DNA from: JBAZOJ01 sp041648755 | GTDB lineage: Bacteria; Planctomycetota; B143-G9 | Assembly (NCBI GenBank): GCA_041648755.1 | Contig: JBAZOJ010000004.1 | Location: 1-44,189, forward strand | Reading direction: 5' to 3' | DNA: 44,189 bases | In this document: one piece after another, positions 33,357 through 41,786 of the stretch | How positions within the stretch are numbered: the stretch's first letter is position 1 | Layout: each line of letters opens with the position of its first letter | Made by a program: the position numbers and the translations under genes | The notes under the pieces: generated by a model | What the model was told of the DNA's origin: nothing | Databases searched by the model: none | Seen by the model: only the letters and a program-made list of their open reading frames with translations

Positions 33357-34673
33357 ATGTTCCGCCAAACCGCAATGCTCCTTCTGCTCGCCTGTTTTGC
33401 ATCACAAGCCTTCGTCCACGCCGAAGATAAAGGCCACATTCAGGTAAAGTGCGAGCCCGGGATCTCCATCCTGCTCGATGGAGACCTCAAGGGCGTCAGC
33501 ACGGCGGAGTACGGCGGCCTGATAATTCAGGATGTCCCCGCCGGGGTGCATGAACTTAGAGCCCTGAAAGAAGGCTTCGCGCCACAGGTCAAGTCGGTGA
33601 CTGTTGAAAAGGACCGCGTTGCTGTGGTCAAACTGGGCACCTTCATTCCCAGTGTCGGCAGCATCGAAATTCGCACTCTGCCGGTGGAATGCTTGATTAC
33701 GTGCCCTGGTATCGGCGTGACCAACCTGAAAAAAGCCGACGACCCATGGACCAAGAGTGATGTCCCGGTGGGGAAGCATGAGGTCAGTCTGATGTGGAAC
33801 GACAAGACACTCAAGATGAACATCGAGATAAGGAATGCGTGCAGGACCGTTGTAACGGCCAACTTCCTGAAGATGGAAATCGGAGCGGTGGTCGTGGATC
33901 CCAAGGCTGAGGAAGCTCGCAAGGCTGAAGAAGCAATACCAACCGTGGCCAAGAATGCTCCATTCCCCCTTATTGCAGTCTCGCCCGGCTCTTTCAGCAT
34001 GGGCTCCGAGAAAGGCTCCGCGGACGAGAAGCCGGTGCACAAGGTCACGCTGACGAAGGCATTCTTGATGGGCGCCACGGAGGTAACGCAAAAGCAGTGG
34101 ATCGCAGTGATGGGCAATAACCCAAGCAACTTCAAGGGCGACGACCTTCCTGTGGAGTGTGTTTCCTGGAATGACGCAGTGGAGTTCTGCCGCAAGTTGA
34201 CGGCGGCCGAGCGGCAGAAGGGCAACCTGCCTGCGGGAATGGAATACCGGCTCCCGACAGAGGCAGAGTGGGAGTACTGCTGTCGGGCGGGCAGCACGAC
34301 GACTTACTGTTTTGGCGACGATGAAGGACGGCTTGGTGACTATGCGTGGTTCAGTGGCAACTCGGGCAATACTACGCATCCCGTGGGCAGGACGAAACCA
34401 AATGCGTGGGGATTGTACGACATGCATGGCAACGTATGGGAGTGGTGTCATGACTGGTATGCTGACAAGTATCAAGCGGGCGGTCAGGCCGACCCCGTGG
34501 GCCCGGCAACAGGCCAGTATCACGTGTTGCGCGGCGGTTCCTGGATCTACGGCGGTGCGGGCTTCTGTCGCTCCGCTAGCCGCATCAGTTGCGGCCCCCT
34601 CAACTGGCTCAACATCATCTTCCCCGACTTCGGTTTCCGTGTGGTTGTGGGGGCACCACTTACTAAGCAGTGA
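33357..34673 (+). CDS. Exported PEGA-domain and formylglycine-generating-enzyme (FGE/SUMF1)-like protein
   Basis: 438 aa. The signal peptide MFRQTAMLLLLACFASQAFVHA is followed by a PEGA domain (~25-93, with ISILLDGDLKGVSTAE and VPAGVHELRALKEGF). A second PEGA-like unit follows (~100-170, IRTLPVECLITCPGIG, VPVGKHEVSLMW). The FGE-sulfatase domain runs from ~195 to 437: FPLIAVSPGSFSMGSEKGSA, VTQKQWIAVMGNNPSNFKG, LPVECVSWNDAVEFCRKL, YRLPTEAEWEYCCRAGSTT, NAWGLYDMHGNVWEWCHDWY, LRGGSWIYG and ISCGPLNWLNIIFPDFGFRV. True FGEs oxidise sulfatase Cys, but most bacterial relatives have other or structural roles. No sulfatase is nearby, so the substrate is unknown. GGAGG upstream sets the start. Confidence 0.88.
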   Translation: MFRQTAMLLLLACFASQAFVHAEDKGHIQVKCEPGISILLDGDLKGVSTAEYGGLIIQDVPAGVHELRALKEGFAPQVKSVTVEKDRVAVVKLGTFIPSVGSIEIRTLPVECLITCPGIGVTNLKKADDPWTKSDVPVGKHEVSLMWNDKTLKMNIEIRNACRTVVTANFLKMEIGAVVVDPKAEEARKAEEAIPTVAKNAPFPLIAVSPGSFSMGSEKGSADEKPVHKVTLTKAFLMGATEVTQKQWIAVMGNNPSNFKGDDLPVECVSWNDAVEFCRKLTAAERQKGNLPAGMEYRLPTEAEWEYCCRAGSTTTYCFGDDEGRLGDYAWFSGNSGNTTHPVGRTKPNAWGLYDMHGNVWEWCHDWYADKYQAGGQADPVGPATGQYHVLRGGSWIYGGAGFCRSASRISCGPLNWLNIIFPDFGFRVVVGAPLTKQ

Positions 34674-34718
34674 TTTGCCTCTTGGGCCCGGTGCATGCAC
34701 AGTGCCCGCCCCGCCCCA

Positions 34719-34746
34719 TTGACTTCCCCCCACTCCTCGCGATAAT
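34719..34746 (+). promoter_or_regulatory. Sigma-70-type promoter of the type I restriction locus
   Basis: TTGACT (34719-34724) and GATAAT (34741-34746) are separated by 16 bases, about 63 bases upstream of the hsdR start. It is the only good promoter seen before the R-S-M genes. Confidence 0.6.
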
Positions 34747-34808
34747 GGCAGGGGTTATCGCATGGTTCTATCTACCAAGCATTGCATGAACGGAGCCAAA
34801 TCCCCTCG

Positions 34809-36503
34809 ATGATGGACTACAACGAGGCTGATACCAGAGCAAAGCTGATCGATCCAGCCCTGCACAAGCGCGGCTGGACGGAGGACCTCATTCGCCGCGA
34901 GGAGACTGCCGGTACGGTCGAGATCATCAACGGCAAGGCTCGGCGGCGCTCGCGCGGGAAGATAGACTATGTCCTCCGGGTCAAGGTCAGCATCGAGGCA
35001 CAGCCCGTTGCCCTTGCGCTCATCGAGGCCAAAAAAGCCAGTCTGCCCCCCGGACACGGCCTGGATCAGGCCAAGGGCTACTCGGAATGCAAGCGCCTTA
35101 ACGTCAAGTTCATCTTCTCGTCCAACGGCCATCAGTTTGTCGAGTTCGACAGCTTCACGGGCCTCACCTGCGCGCCCAGGCTGATCGCCGAATTCCCAAC
35201 GCCTGAAGAACTCCGCGCGCGCTTCGAAAAAGCGATGGGCTTCTCCCTCGATTCGCCGGTTGCCCGGCCTTTGCTGCAGCCATATTTCGGAGGCGAAGGC
35301 ACCCGGCGCTACTATCAGGACGCCGCCATTCGCGCCGTTATCGAGAAGATCGCCAAGTGCCAGACCACCGGAAATCCCAAACGGGCTCTGCTTTCCCTTG
35401 CGACCGGTGCAGGCAAGACCTTCATCGCAGTCAACCTGCTCAAGCGAATCTCCGATGCAGGCCAACTCACGCGAGCCCTCTTTGTCTGCGACCGGGACGA
35501 GCTTCGCGCGCAAGCGCTCCGTGCGTTCCAGAACGTCTTCGGCAGCGATGCCGCAGAGGTGTACCGCAAGCCCGACGGCACTAACAACGCCAAGAATGCC
35601 CGCATCCACGTTGCCACCTACCAGACTCTGGGCGTGGAAAATGAAGATGGCAACGCCAATTTCCTTACCACCTTCTATCCGGAAAACGGTTTTTCCCATA
35701 TCGTTATCGACGAATGCCACCGCGCCGCCTGGGGCAAGTGGTCGCAGGTTCTTACCCGAAACAGCAACGCCGTGCAGATCGGCCTCACCGCCACCCCGCG
35801 CCAACTCGAATGCAAAGTAGTCACCCACGAGGCCGTGCAGGACATAAAGATAACGGCAAACAACATCTTGTACTTCGGCGAGCCAGTTTACGAATACACT
35901 ATGTCGCAGGCCATCGAGGACGGCTATCTGGCCGCCTGCGAGATCCAGAAGGGCCGCATCAACCTGGATGACACAGGCATTACCCGAGACGAGATCATCG
36001 CCCGGAACCCCGTTGACGCGATTACCGGCGAGCCAATCACCCCCGAGCAGATTGAGGACCTCTACCAAAGAACTCATTTCGAGGACCGCCTCCTGCTCCC
36101 CGATCGGGTTCAGGCGATGTGCCAGGACTTTTTCCAGTACCTCATCGAAACCGGAGGCCCGGAGCAGAAGTCAATCATCTTCTGCGCGCGCGACCGCCAC
36201 GCCGATGATGTGGCTGTCTGTCTGAACAACCTCTACGCCAAGTGGTGCATCGCGCACAACCAGCAGTTCAAGGGGTTTCTCGCTTTCAAATGCACGGCGG
36301 AAAGCAGCGGAAACGACCAGCTTCCTGACCTGCGTGCGTCCTCGCGAAGCCACTTCATCGCCACAACTGTCGATCTGCTTACCACCGGAGTGGATGTCCC
36401 CTGCGGCGCAACATCGTTTTCTTCCGGTATCTCAAGAGCCCCATCAGCTTCTACCAGATGGTCGGGCGCGGAACGCGCATTGACGCGCCCACGGGCAAAC
36501 TGA
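34809..36503 (+). CDS. hsdR: Type I restriction endonuclease subunit R, N-terminal part (frameshifted gene)
   Basis: The motor and nuclease subunit of a type I restriction-modification enzyme, EcoEI-like (type IB) by size and layout. Nuclease domain: IDYVLRV (Asp53) and ALIEAKK (Glu73, Lys75) fit PD-(D/E)xK. Helicase motifs: ATGAGKT (198-204), VIDECHRAAWG (DECH 301-304) and GLTATPR. The frame reads correctly to TTGVDVPC near 36404, then runs into nonsense for 33 codons. The continuation (RRNIVFFRYLKSP, QMVGRGTR) lies in another frame. The ATG at 34809 is the likely start; a TTG at 34782 is less probable. As it stands the subunit lacks motif VI and the C-terminal domain. Confidence 0.9.
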   Translation: MMDYNEADTRAKLIDPALHKRGWTEDLIRREETAGTVEIINGKARRRSRGKIDYVLRVKVSIEAQPVALALIEAKKASLPPGHGLDQAKGYSECKRLNVKFIFSSNGHQFVEFDSFTGLTCAPRLIAEFPTPEELRARFEKAMGFSLDSPVARPLLQPYFGGEGTRRYYQDAAIRAVIEKIAKCQTTGNPKRALLSLATGAGKTFIAVNLLKRISDAGQLTRALFVCDRDELRAQALRAFQNVFGSDAAEVYRKPDGTNNAKNARIHVATYQTLGVENEDGNANFLTTFYPENGFSHIVIDECHRAAWGKWSQVLTRNSNAVQIGLTATPRQLECKVVTHEAVQDIKITANNILYFGEPVYEYTMSQAIEDGYLAACEIQKGRINLDDTGITRDEIIARNPVDAITGEPITPEQIEDLYQRTHFEDRLLLPDRVQAMCQDFFQYLIETGGPEQKSIIFCARDRHADDVAVCLNNLYAKWCIAHNQQFKGFLAFKCTAESSGNDQLPDLRASSRSHFIATTVDLLTTGVDVPCGATSFSSGISRAPSASTRWSGAERALTRPRAN

Positions 36504-37183
36504 TGTTCCGCGTGTATGATTACACTGACGCGACCCGCCTGTTCGGCGAAGCCTTCATCACCAAGCCGACCAAGCCCCGCGAAGACCGCCAGCCGCCGCC
36601 TGACAATCCACCTGAACCACAGATATGCGTCGAGGGCTTCGATGTCCATATCACCCCAGCCGGGCGCTTCATTGTCGCGGATGTGGACGGAAGGGCTATG
36701 CCGGTGCCCCTTGACGAGTACAAGGCCCGCCTTGCCGCGCGCCTTACCCAGGAAGTCCACACGCTAGACGAGTTTCGCAGCCGCTGGGTCAACCCGCCCT
36801 CGCGGCAGGAACTGATCGACACTCTGGTTACTTCCGGGTACTTGCCCACGGTCGTCCGGATTGTTGACGAGAAGGAAGAGTACGACCTGTACGACGTGCT
36901 GGCCGAACTCGGGTGGGGTATGAACCCCCGCACACGCCACGACCGCACGTTGGCCTTTACCTACAAGCACGAAGATTGGATTAACCGACTGCCCATCGGC
37001 GCAGCGGCCACGATCCGAGCCATCGCCAGCCAGTTTGAGCGCGGCGGCACGGAAGGGCTTGAAAACCCGCAGATATTCCAGACGCCCGAAGTCAAAGATG
37101 CAGGTGGTTTGGCCGCCCTTCAGACGGCGGGCAATCCGCGTGAACTCCTCACCGAGACAAAGACCAGGATGTTTGCCGCATGA
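36458..37183 (+). CDS. hsdR: Type I restriction endonuclease subunit R, C-terminal part (frameshifted gene)
   Basis: This frame carries the end of HsdR. It is homologous from about 36404 (RRNIVFFRYLKSPISFYQ) through helicase motif VI QMVGRGTR (first ATG at 36458) and an EcoEI-R-type C-terminal domain (GWGMNPRTRHDRTLAFTYKH, INRLPIGAAATIRAIASQFE). It would not be translated on its own with a proper ribosome site. Joined with the upstream part it gives about 790 residues, normal for type IB HsdR. Its TGA overlaps the hsdS ATG (ATGA at 37180). Confidence 0.88.
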   Translation: MVGRGTRIDAPTGKLMFRVYDYTDATRLFGEAFITKPTKPREDRQPPPDNPPEPQICVEGFDVHITPAGRFIVADVDGRAMPVPLDEYKARLAARLTQEVHTLDEFRSRWVNPPSRQELIDTLVTSGYLPTVVRIVDEKEEYDLYDVLAELGWGMNPRTRHDRTLAFTYKHEDWINRLPIGAAATIRAIASQFERGGTEGLENPQIFQTPEVKDAGGLAALQTAGNPRELLTETKTRMFAA

Positions 37184-38418
37184 GCCCCAGCACAAGAGAA
37201 GAAAGACAGCAACTTCCCGAAGGCTGGAGATGGGTCAAGCTGGGGGGGGTGTGTAGGTTGGCTGGCGGCTCTACGCCCGATACTGGGACTTCGGGATATT
37301 GGGATGGCAATATTGTTTGGGTGACTCCGACCGACCTCGGCAAGCTTCTTGGCACGACCATAACTACTACCGCCAGACGGATTACCGAGACAGGGCTGCA
37401 GAATTGTGCCTCGGAGATTCTGCCTAAAGGAACAGTGGTAATGTCCAGTCGCGCACCCATTGGCCACTTAGCCATTGCTGGCGTTCCATTGTGTACGAAT
37501 CAAGGCTGCAAGAGCTTTGTTCCAGGCCCTGATGTTGACACGGTTTTCCTGTACTGGATACTGAAACTGTCTGTTCCAGAAATCCAGGCACTTGGGAGCG
37601 GGGCAACATTTGCTGAAGTCTCCAAATCTGCCCTTCAACAATTCGAGATACCCTTCCCGCCCCTTTCCGAGCAGCGGCGGATTGCGGCAATCTTGCAGGA
37701 ACAGATGGCGGCGGTGGAGAAGGCTCGCGCGGCCGCCCTAGCGCGGCTTCAGGCGGTCAGGGATCTGCCCAACGCCTTCCTCCGCCAGGTCTTTCCGCAG
37801 CCCGGGCAAGCCCTTCCCGAGGGATGGAAATGGGCTGAGTTAGGGAGAGTGTGCGAGAAGATCACTGATGGAACCCATCGCTCACCCCCAAATGGAAATG
37901 CCGGGATACCATACATAACGGCGAAGAACATCAAGCGCTTCGCCATTGATCTGACTGAATTGACCTTTGTTTCACTTGAGGATCACAAGGCTATCTTTGC
38001 CCGTTGTGACCCGAGGCCGGGGGATGTCCTTTACATCAAAGACGGGGCAACAATGGGCGTTGCTGCGGAGAATACTCTTGATTTCAGTTTCAGCATGCTC
38101 TCGAGCGTGGCAATGATCCGTCCAAAGGCTGGAACACTGGATCCGGGCTTCCTAACAGCTTGGCTGAATCACCCAGAAACACTACGAGGCGTTACGGAAG
38201 CCCAACTTGGTTCCGCCATTCAACGAATGATCCTCAGCCAAATCACCAGAATGAACATACCCCTTCCGCCCCTTCCCGAGCAGCAGCGTATAGCCGCCCA
38301 GCTTAAAGAACAAATGGATTCGGCAGATAGGGCTCGTGTGGCTGCCGAAGACGAACTGAACACAATCAACAGCTTGCCAGCGGCCTTGCTGCGGCGGGCG
38401 TTTAGCGGAGAAATCTGA
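37180..38418 (+). CDS. hsdS: Type I restriction-modification specificity subunit
   Basis: 412 aa. It recognises the bipartite target for HsdM and HsdR. There are two target-recognition domains. The first (~14-165) begins LPEGWRWVKLGGVCRLAGGS and the second (~215-355) begins LPEGWKWAELGRVCEKITDG. Each is followed by the conserved coiled-coil region: IPFPPLSEQRRIAAILQEQM and IPLPPLPEQQRIAAQLKEQM. The two unlike TRDs imply a two-part asymmetric recognition sequence. Eight consecutive G (37242-37249) near the 5' end are a possible slippage site; the frame is intact here. It overlaps hsdR by four bases and lies one base before hsdM. Confidence 0.95.
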   Translation: MSPSTREERQQLPEGWRWVKLGGVCRLAGGSTPDTGTSGYWDGNIVWVTPTDLGKLLGTTITTTARRITETGLQNCASEILPKGTVVMSSRAPIGHLAIAGVPLCTNQGCKSFVPGPDVDTVFLYWILKLSVPEIQALGSGATFAEVSKSALQQFEIPFPPLSEQRRIAAILQEQMAAVEKARAAALARLQAVRDLPNAFLRQVFPQPGQALPEGWKWAELGRVCEKITDGTHRSPPNGNAGIPYITAKNIKRFAIDLTELTFVSLEDHKAIFARCDPRPGDVLYIKDGATMGVAAENTLDFSFSMLSSVAMIRPKAGTLDPGFLTAWLNHPETLRGVTEAQLGSAIQRMILSQITRMNIPLPPLPEQQRIAAQLKEQMDSADRARVAAEDELNTINSLPAALLRRAFSGEI

Positions 38419-38419
38419 A

Positions 38420-40180
38420 ATGGCTCAAGGGCAAAAGCGAAACGGCAACGGCAAGCGACACGCCACCCAGCAGTCCGTAGATCAGGCGGTCAAGAGCATT
38501 TGCGACATAATGCGGCGCGGCAACTGCGCCGGGGCACTGCAATACGTCCCTGAGCTAACGTGGATTCTGTTCCTTCGCATCCTTGACGAAAAGGAACGCC
38601 AGGAGGAACAGGCAGCCGACACACTTGGCATCGCTTTCAGTCCATCCCTGGCCTCGCCCTATCGCTGGCGCGATTGGGGCGCCCCGCCGGAAGGCCTGAC
38701 AACCGAAGGAAGCATCGGCTGGAAACGCGCGGAACTGCAAAATGGCGCAACAGGTTCGGTCTTCAACTTCGTCAACAACGACCTGCTGCGATACTTGAGG
38801 GGCCTCAAGAACCGGCCCGAGTCCTCTCCGCGCCAGAAAGTTGTCGGCGAGATAGTCTCCGGCGTCGAGCGTGTGCGCATCGACACCGAGCGCAATTTCC
38901 GCGACGTGTTGGATAAGGTACATGAACTCAACGTAGAGTCGGATGATACGACCCACGTTTTCACGCTCTCCCAGGTCTACGAGGGCCTGCTCCTCAAGAT
39001 GGGCGAAAAGGGAAACGACGGCGGGCAGTTCTTCACTCCGCGCCAGGTCATCAGGGCCATGGTGCAGGTCATCGCACCGAAGATGGATGAGACTGTCTAC
39101 GATCCCGGCTGCGGCACTGGCGGATTTCTTGCCCAGAGCTTCAAGTACATCCGGGACAACAGCGGCAGCGGTGTCACAGGCCAACAACTGGAGACACTCA
39201 AGCAGCGGACGTTCTGGGGCCGGGAAAAGGAGAACCTGATTATCCCCATCGCCCTTGCTAACCTTGTGCTTCACGGCGTTGACAAGCCAAATCTCTGGCA
39301 CGGCAACACACTGACCGGGCAGGAAATCTACGGCGGGCTCTTCGAGGGCGCGCCCCTAACCTTTGATGTGATCCTCACCAACCCGCCATTCGGAGGCAAG
39401 GAAGGCAAGGAAGCCCAGACCAACTTCGACTACAAAACCGGGGCAACGCAGGTTCTGTTCCTGCAGCACATCATCAAGAGCCTGCGCGACGGCGGCCGTT
39501 GCGGCATGGTCCTGGACGAGGGCCTGCTCTTTAGGACCAATGAGGATGCCTTTGTCAAGACCAAGCGCAAGTTGCTTGACGACTGCGACCTTTGGTGCAT
39601 TGTAAGCCTGCCGGGTGGAGTTTTCACGGCGGCGGGCGCAGGCGTCAAGACCAACCTGCTGTTCTTCACGAAGGGACAGCCAACGCACAAAATCTGGTAC
39701 TACGACCTGACCGATATCAAGGTCCGCAAGAAAACCCCGCTGACCCTGAAGCACTTCGAGGAGTTCCTCCGGCTTCTGCCGGGCCGCGCAAACAGCGAGC
39801 TATCCTGGACTGTGGATATGGACGAGCGCAAGCGCGTAGCCACCGAAGAGTCCCAACCGTTGAAGGAGCAATCCAACGCAAAAAGCCAACAGGCAGCGAA
39901 GTGGGCCGAACGGCTGAAAGCTCTCAAAAAGGCCTATCCGCGCGACGAGCAGGCGGTCATTGAAGCCGAAACCAAGGCATCAGACTTTTCCCGTGAGGCT
40001 CGCGACCTGGCCGCCAAGGCCAAGGAAATCGAGGACGCCGTCTTCGACCTGAAGGCCGTCAACCCCAACCGCAAGCCGGTTGTAGACTCCCGCACCCCCG
40101 AAGATCTTCTGGACATAATCGAAGCCAAGGGGAAGGAAGTTGAAGAGGCGCTCAAGGGGCTGAGGAGAAGGAGCGGGTAG
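38420..40180 (+). CDS. hsdM: Type I restriction-modification DNA methyltransferase subunit
   Basis: 586 aa. N6-adenine methyltransferase that protects host DNA and forms the core of the R-M complex. An N-terminal helical domain (ALQYVPELTWILFLRILDEK) precedes GGQFFTPRQVIRAM (201-214), the SAM-binding motif DPGCGTGGFL (228-237) and the catalytic NPPF (321-324). The C-terminal ~100 residues are a charged coiled coil (KWAERLKALKKAYPRDEQAV), longer than in many HsdM. The order R-S-M with M last is less common than R-M-S. Confidence 0.96.
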   Translation: MAQGQKRNGNGKRHATQQSVDQAVKSICDIMRRGNCAGALQYVPELTWILFLRILDEKERQEEQAADTLGIAFSPSLASPYRWRDWGAPPEGLTTEGSIGWKRAELQNGATGSVFNFVNNDLLRYLRGLKNRPESSPRQKVVGEIVSGVERVRIDTERNFRDVLDKVHELNVESDDTTHVFTLSQVYEGLLLKMGEKGNDGGQFFTPRQVIRAMVQVIAPKMDETVYDPGCGTGGFLAQSFKYIRDNSGSGVTGQQLETLKQRTFWGREKENLIIPIALANLVLHGVDKPNLWHGNTLTGQEIYGGLFEGAPLTFDVILTNPPFGGKEGKEAQTNFDYKTGATQVLFLQHIIKSLRDGGRCGMVLDEGLLFRTNEDAFVKTKRKLLDDCDLWCIVSLPGGVFTAAGAGVKTNLLFFTKGQPTHKIWYYDLTDIKVRKKTPLTLKHFEEFLRLLPGRANSELSWTVDMDERKRVATEESQPLKEQSNAKSQQAAKWAERLKALKKAYPRDEQAVIEAETKASDFSREARDLAAKAKEIEDAVFDLKAVNPNRKPVVDSRTPEDLLDIIEAKGKEVEEALKGLRRRSG

Positions 40181-40415
40181 ATGAGTGCTGGTCAATCGGG
40201 TTCGAGAGAGTGTTGCTTATCCTCTTCACTAGGAGCAGTGCGCGAGCCCTGCTATCGTAGAGCATGTCTCACCGCGTCATTACTTTTGATTGTCGGGGCT
40301 TCCACGATCAAGAATAGCTACTTAAGGAAGCCCTCAGCGTCAACCGTCGTAGTCAGAACTCTCTCCGGACCTTCTTTCTCCAGGATGGAGACAGCCAAAT
40401 AGTGGCCTGTAGAAT
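40181..40415. other. Region between hsdM and the Argonaute operon; possible decayed small gene
   Basis: No confident gene. One frame from an ATG at 40264 reads MSHRVITFDCRGFHDQE, meets TAG at 40315-40317, then LLKEALSVNRRSQNSLRTFF up to a TGA that overlaps the next gene's ATG (ATGA at 40416-40419). That junction is typical of coupled genes and hints at a broken leader gene, but there is no ribosome site. TTGATT (40286-40291) and AAGAAT (40310-40315), 18 bases apart, are a weak candidate promoter. Confidence 0.3.
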
Positions 40416-41786
40416 ATGACTCAGCAGACAGAAGACCACCTATTTATCAACTACGCCAGTGAAGATTCCGACTTTGCTGAGTGGCTCGCACTTCGCCTGA
40501 CCGCTGAGGGATACTCCGTCTGGTTCGACAAAATGCGTCTGTTGGGGGGGGAATCCTACCCTTCGGACATCGACAAGGCCATCAAGGAGCGGACCTTCAG
40601 GATGCTCTCGATCATGTCAGAATCTTCGGTACAAAAACCTAATCCACTGAAGGAGCGCACAATCGCACTCAATATTGGCAGAGCGCGCGAAATCGATTTC
40701 CTGATCCCCCTTAACCTCGGTGACCTCTCCTCATCCCAGTTACACTGGACGGTCTCAGATCTCACGTTCATCCCTTTCCACAGCAGTTGGGCGGCAGGCT
40801 TCGGGCAACTGCTCAAGAAGCTTGAGGCAATTGGCGCTCCAAGGGATCTTGCTGCTGGTCAAGCCACTGCCTGCAACTGGCTGGCCGCACAGGCTAAGCC
40901 AGAGTCACGGCCAGAGAAACTGGTGTCGAACGTGCTGCCTGTGCTTGAGTTGCCCAGAATTCTCCTTCAGTTCGAGGTCAAAATGGGATCTCTGTCGTCT
41001 GACTGCGAAAGAGACTGGCCATATTTCCAGCAGAGGAACTCAAAAACCGTCTTTGCTTTCAATCCCCCCCCTCAGGAACTGGAGCTTTCTGTCCGGTGTG
41101 TCGACTCGATCCCTTGGTTTGCGGTCCCGCAGATAGCCGGACTCACATCCGCAAACATAGCGCTTACTATCCTCCGCAAGGCCATGATAGTCGAATGTCG
41201 TCGACGCGGGCTGCAGATTGACGAGGAATCTCGATCCTGCTTCTTTCCCGACGGACTCTTGAGGCAGAACTCGATTCGATTCATGGGCTATGACGGCAGA
41301 AAGACGCACATACAGGTAATTGGCGAGCGGAGGGGTAAGTGCGGAGGTATCACCGAAATAGTCAAATATCACTTGGCGCCCGTCTTCCGATTGTCCTTGA
41401 CAGAATATCCAATTCCCACAGTTCGCGTTTCTTTGCGGCTGCACTTGACAGATTTGAGGGGGAACCCACTGGACGGAAAGAAGATCACTTCTCGTCGGAA
41501 ACGCATATGCAGGAGTTGGTGGAACCACCAGTGGTTCTGTCGATTTCTCTCTGTCGTGGACTGGCTTTGCGAAGGCAAACCTGAATGTGACATACTGCAT
41601 ACAGCAGACGGGAGCTTCCGGATCGGCTCGACCCCATTGACACTTCATGTTGACCAAGGTATCGACGAGCTGCAGGGCCAGATACCCGCGCAAGGCCCTG
41701 ACAATCCTTTTGATGGTGAGGATTCCGAAAACGCGGAATCTGCCGTTCCCGCGTGGGATGAGGAGACAGAATTCGAAGATGAGTGA
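40416..41786 (+). CDS. TIR-APAZ protein of a short prokaryotic Argonaute (SPARTA) system
   Basis: 456 aa. The N-terminal TIR domain (~1-145) begins DHLFINYASEDSDFAEWLAL. It has YSVWFDKMRLLGGESYPSDI and the NADase catalytic glutamate Glu80 in NPLKERTIALNIGRA. The APAZ domain (~175-425) ends with the family-typical SRRKRICRSWWNHQWFCRFL. A strongly acidic tail follows (DNPFDGEDSENAES, DEETEFEDE). In characterised SPARTA systems this protein pairs with short Argonaute. When guide RNA meets target DNA the complexes oligomerise and TIR cleaves NAD(P)+, killing the infected cell. The acidic tail occupies the nucleic-acid channel in the resting state in those relatives. Length and motif order match the Maribacter SPARTA protein as I remember it. 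G8 (40544-40551) and C8 (41064-41071) runs lie inside. It overlaps the Argonaute gene by eight bases. Confidence 0.93.
   Translation: MTQQTEDHLFINYASEDSDFAEWLALRLTAEGYSVWFDKMRLLGGESYPSDIDKAIKERTFRMLSIMSESSVQKPNPLKERTIALNIGRAREIDFLIPLNLGDLSSSQLHWTVSDLTFIPFHSSWAAGFGQLLKKLEAIGAPRDLAAGQATACNWLAAQAKPESRPEKLVSNVLPVLELPRILLQFEVKMGSLSSDCERDWPYFQQRNSKTVFAFNPPPQELELSVRCVDSIPWFAVPQIAGLTSANIALTILRKAMIVECRRRGLQIDEESRSCFFPDGLLRQNSIRFMGYDGRKTHIQVIGERRGKCGGITEIVKYHLAPVFRLSLTEYPIPTVRVSLRLHLTDLRGNPLDGKKITSRRKRICRSWWNHQWFCRFLSVVDWLCEGKPECDILHTADGSFRIGSTPLTLHVDQGIDELQGQIPAQGPDNPFDGEDSENAESAVPAWDEETEFEDE

Noticed and set aside
33402..36077. Long minus-strand open frames opposite the FGE-domain gene and hsdR
   Set aside because: Antisense shadows of genes with clear domain motifs.
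40199..40215. GGTTCGA string resembling a tRNA T-loop
   Set aside because: No acceptor, D or anticodon stems can be drawn around it.
40181..40402. 73-codon frame directly after the hsdM stop
   Set aside because: Cys/Ser/Arg-rich low-quality composition, no ribosome site; the start simply touches the hsdM stop.
41647..41778. Upstream extension of the Argonaute frame
   Set aside because: It lies inside the TIR-APAZ coding sequence and does not resemble short pAgo N-termini.
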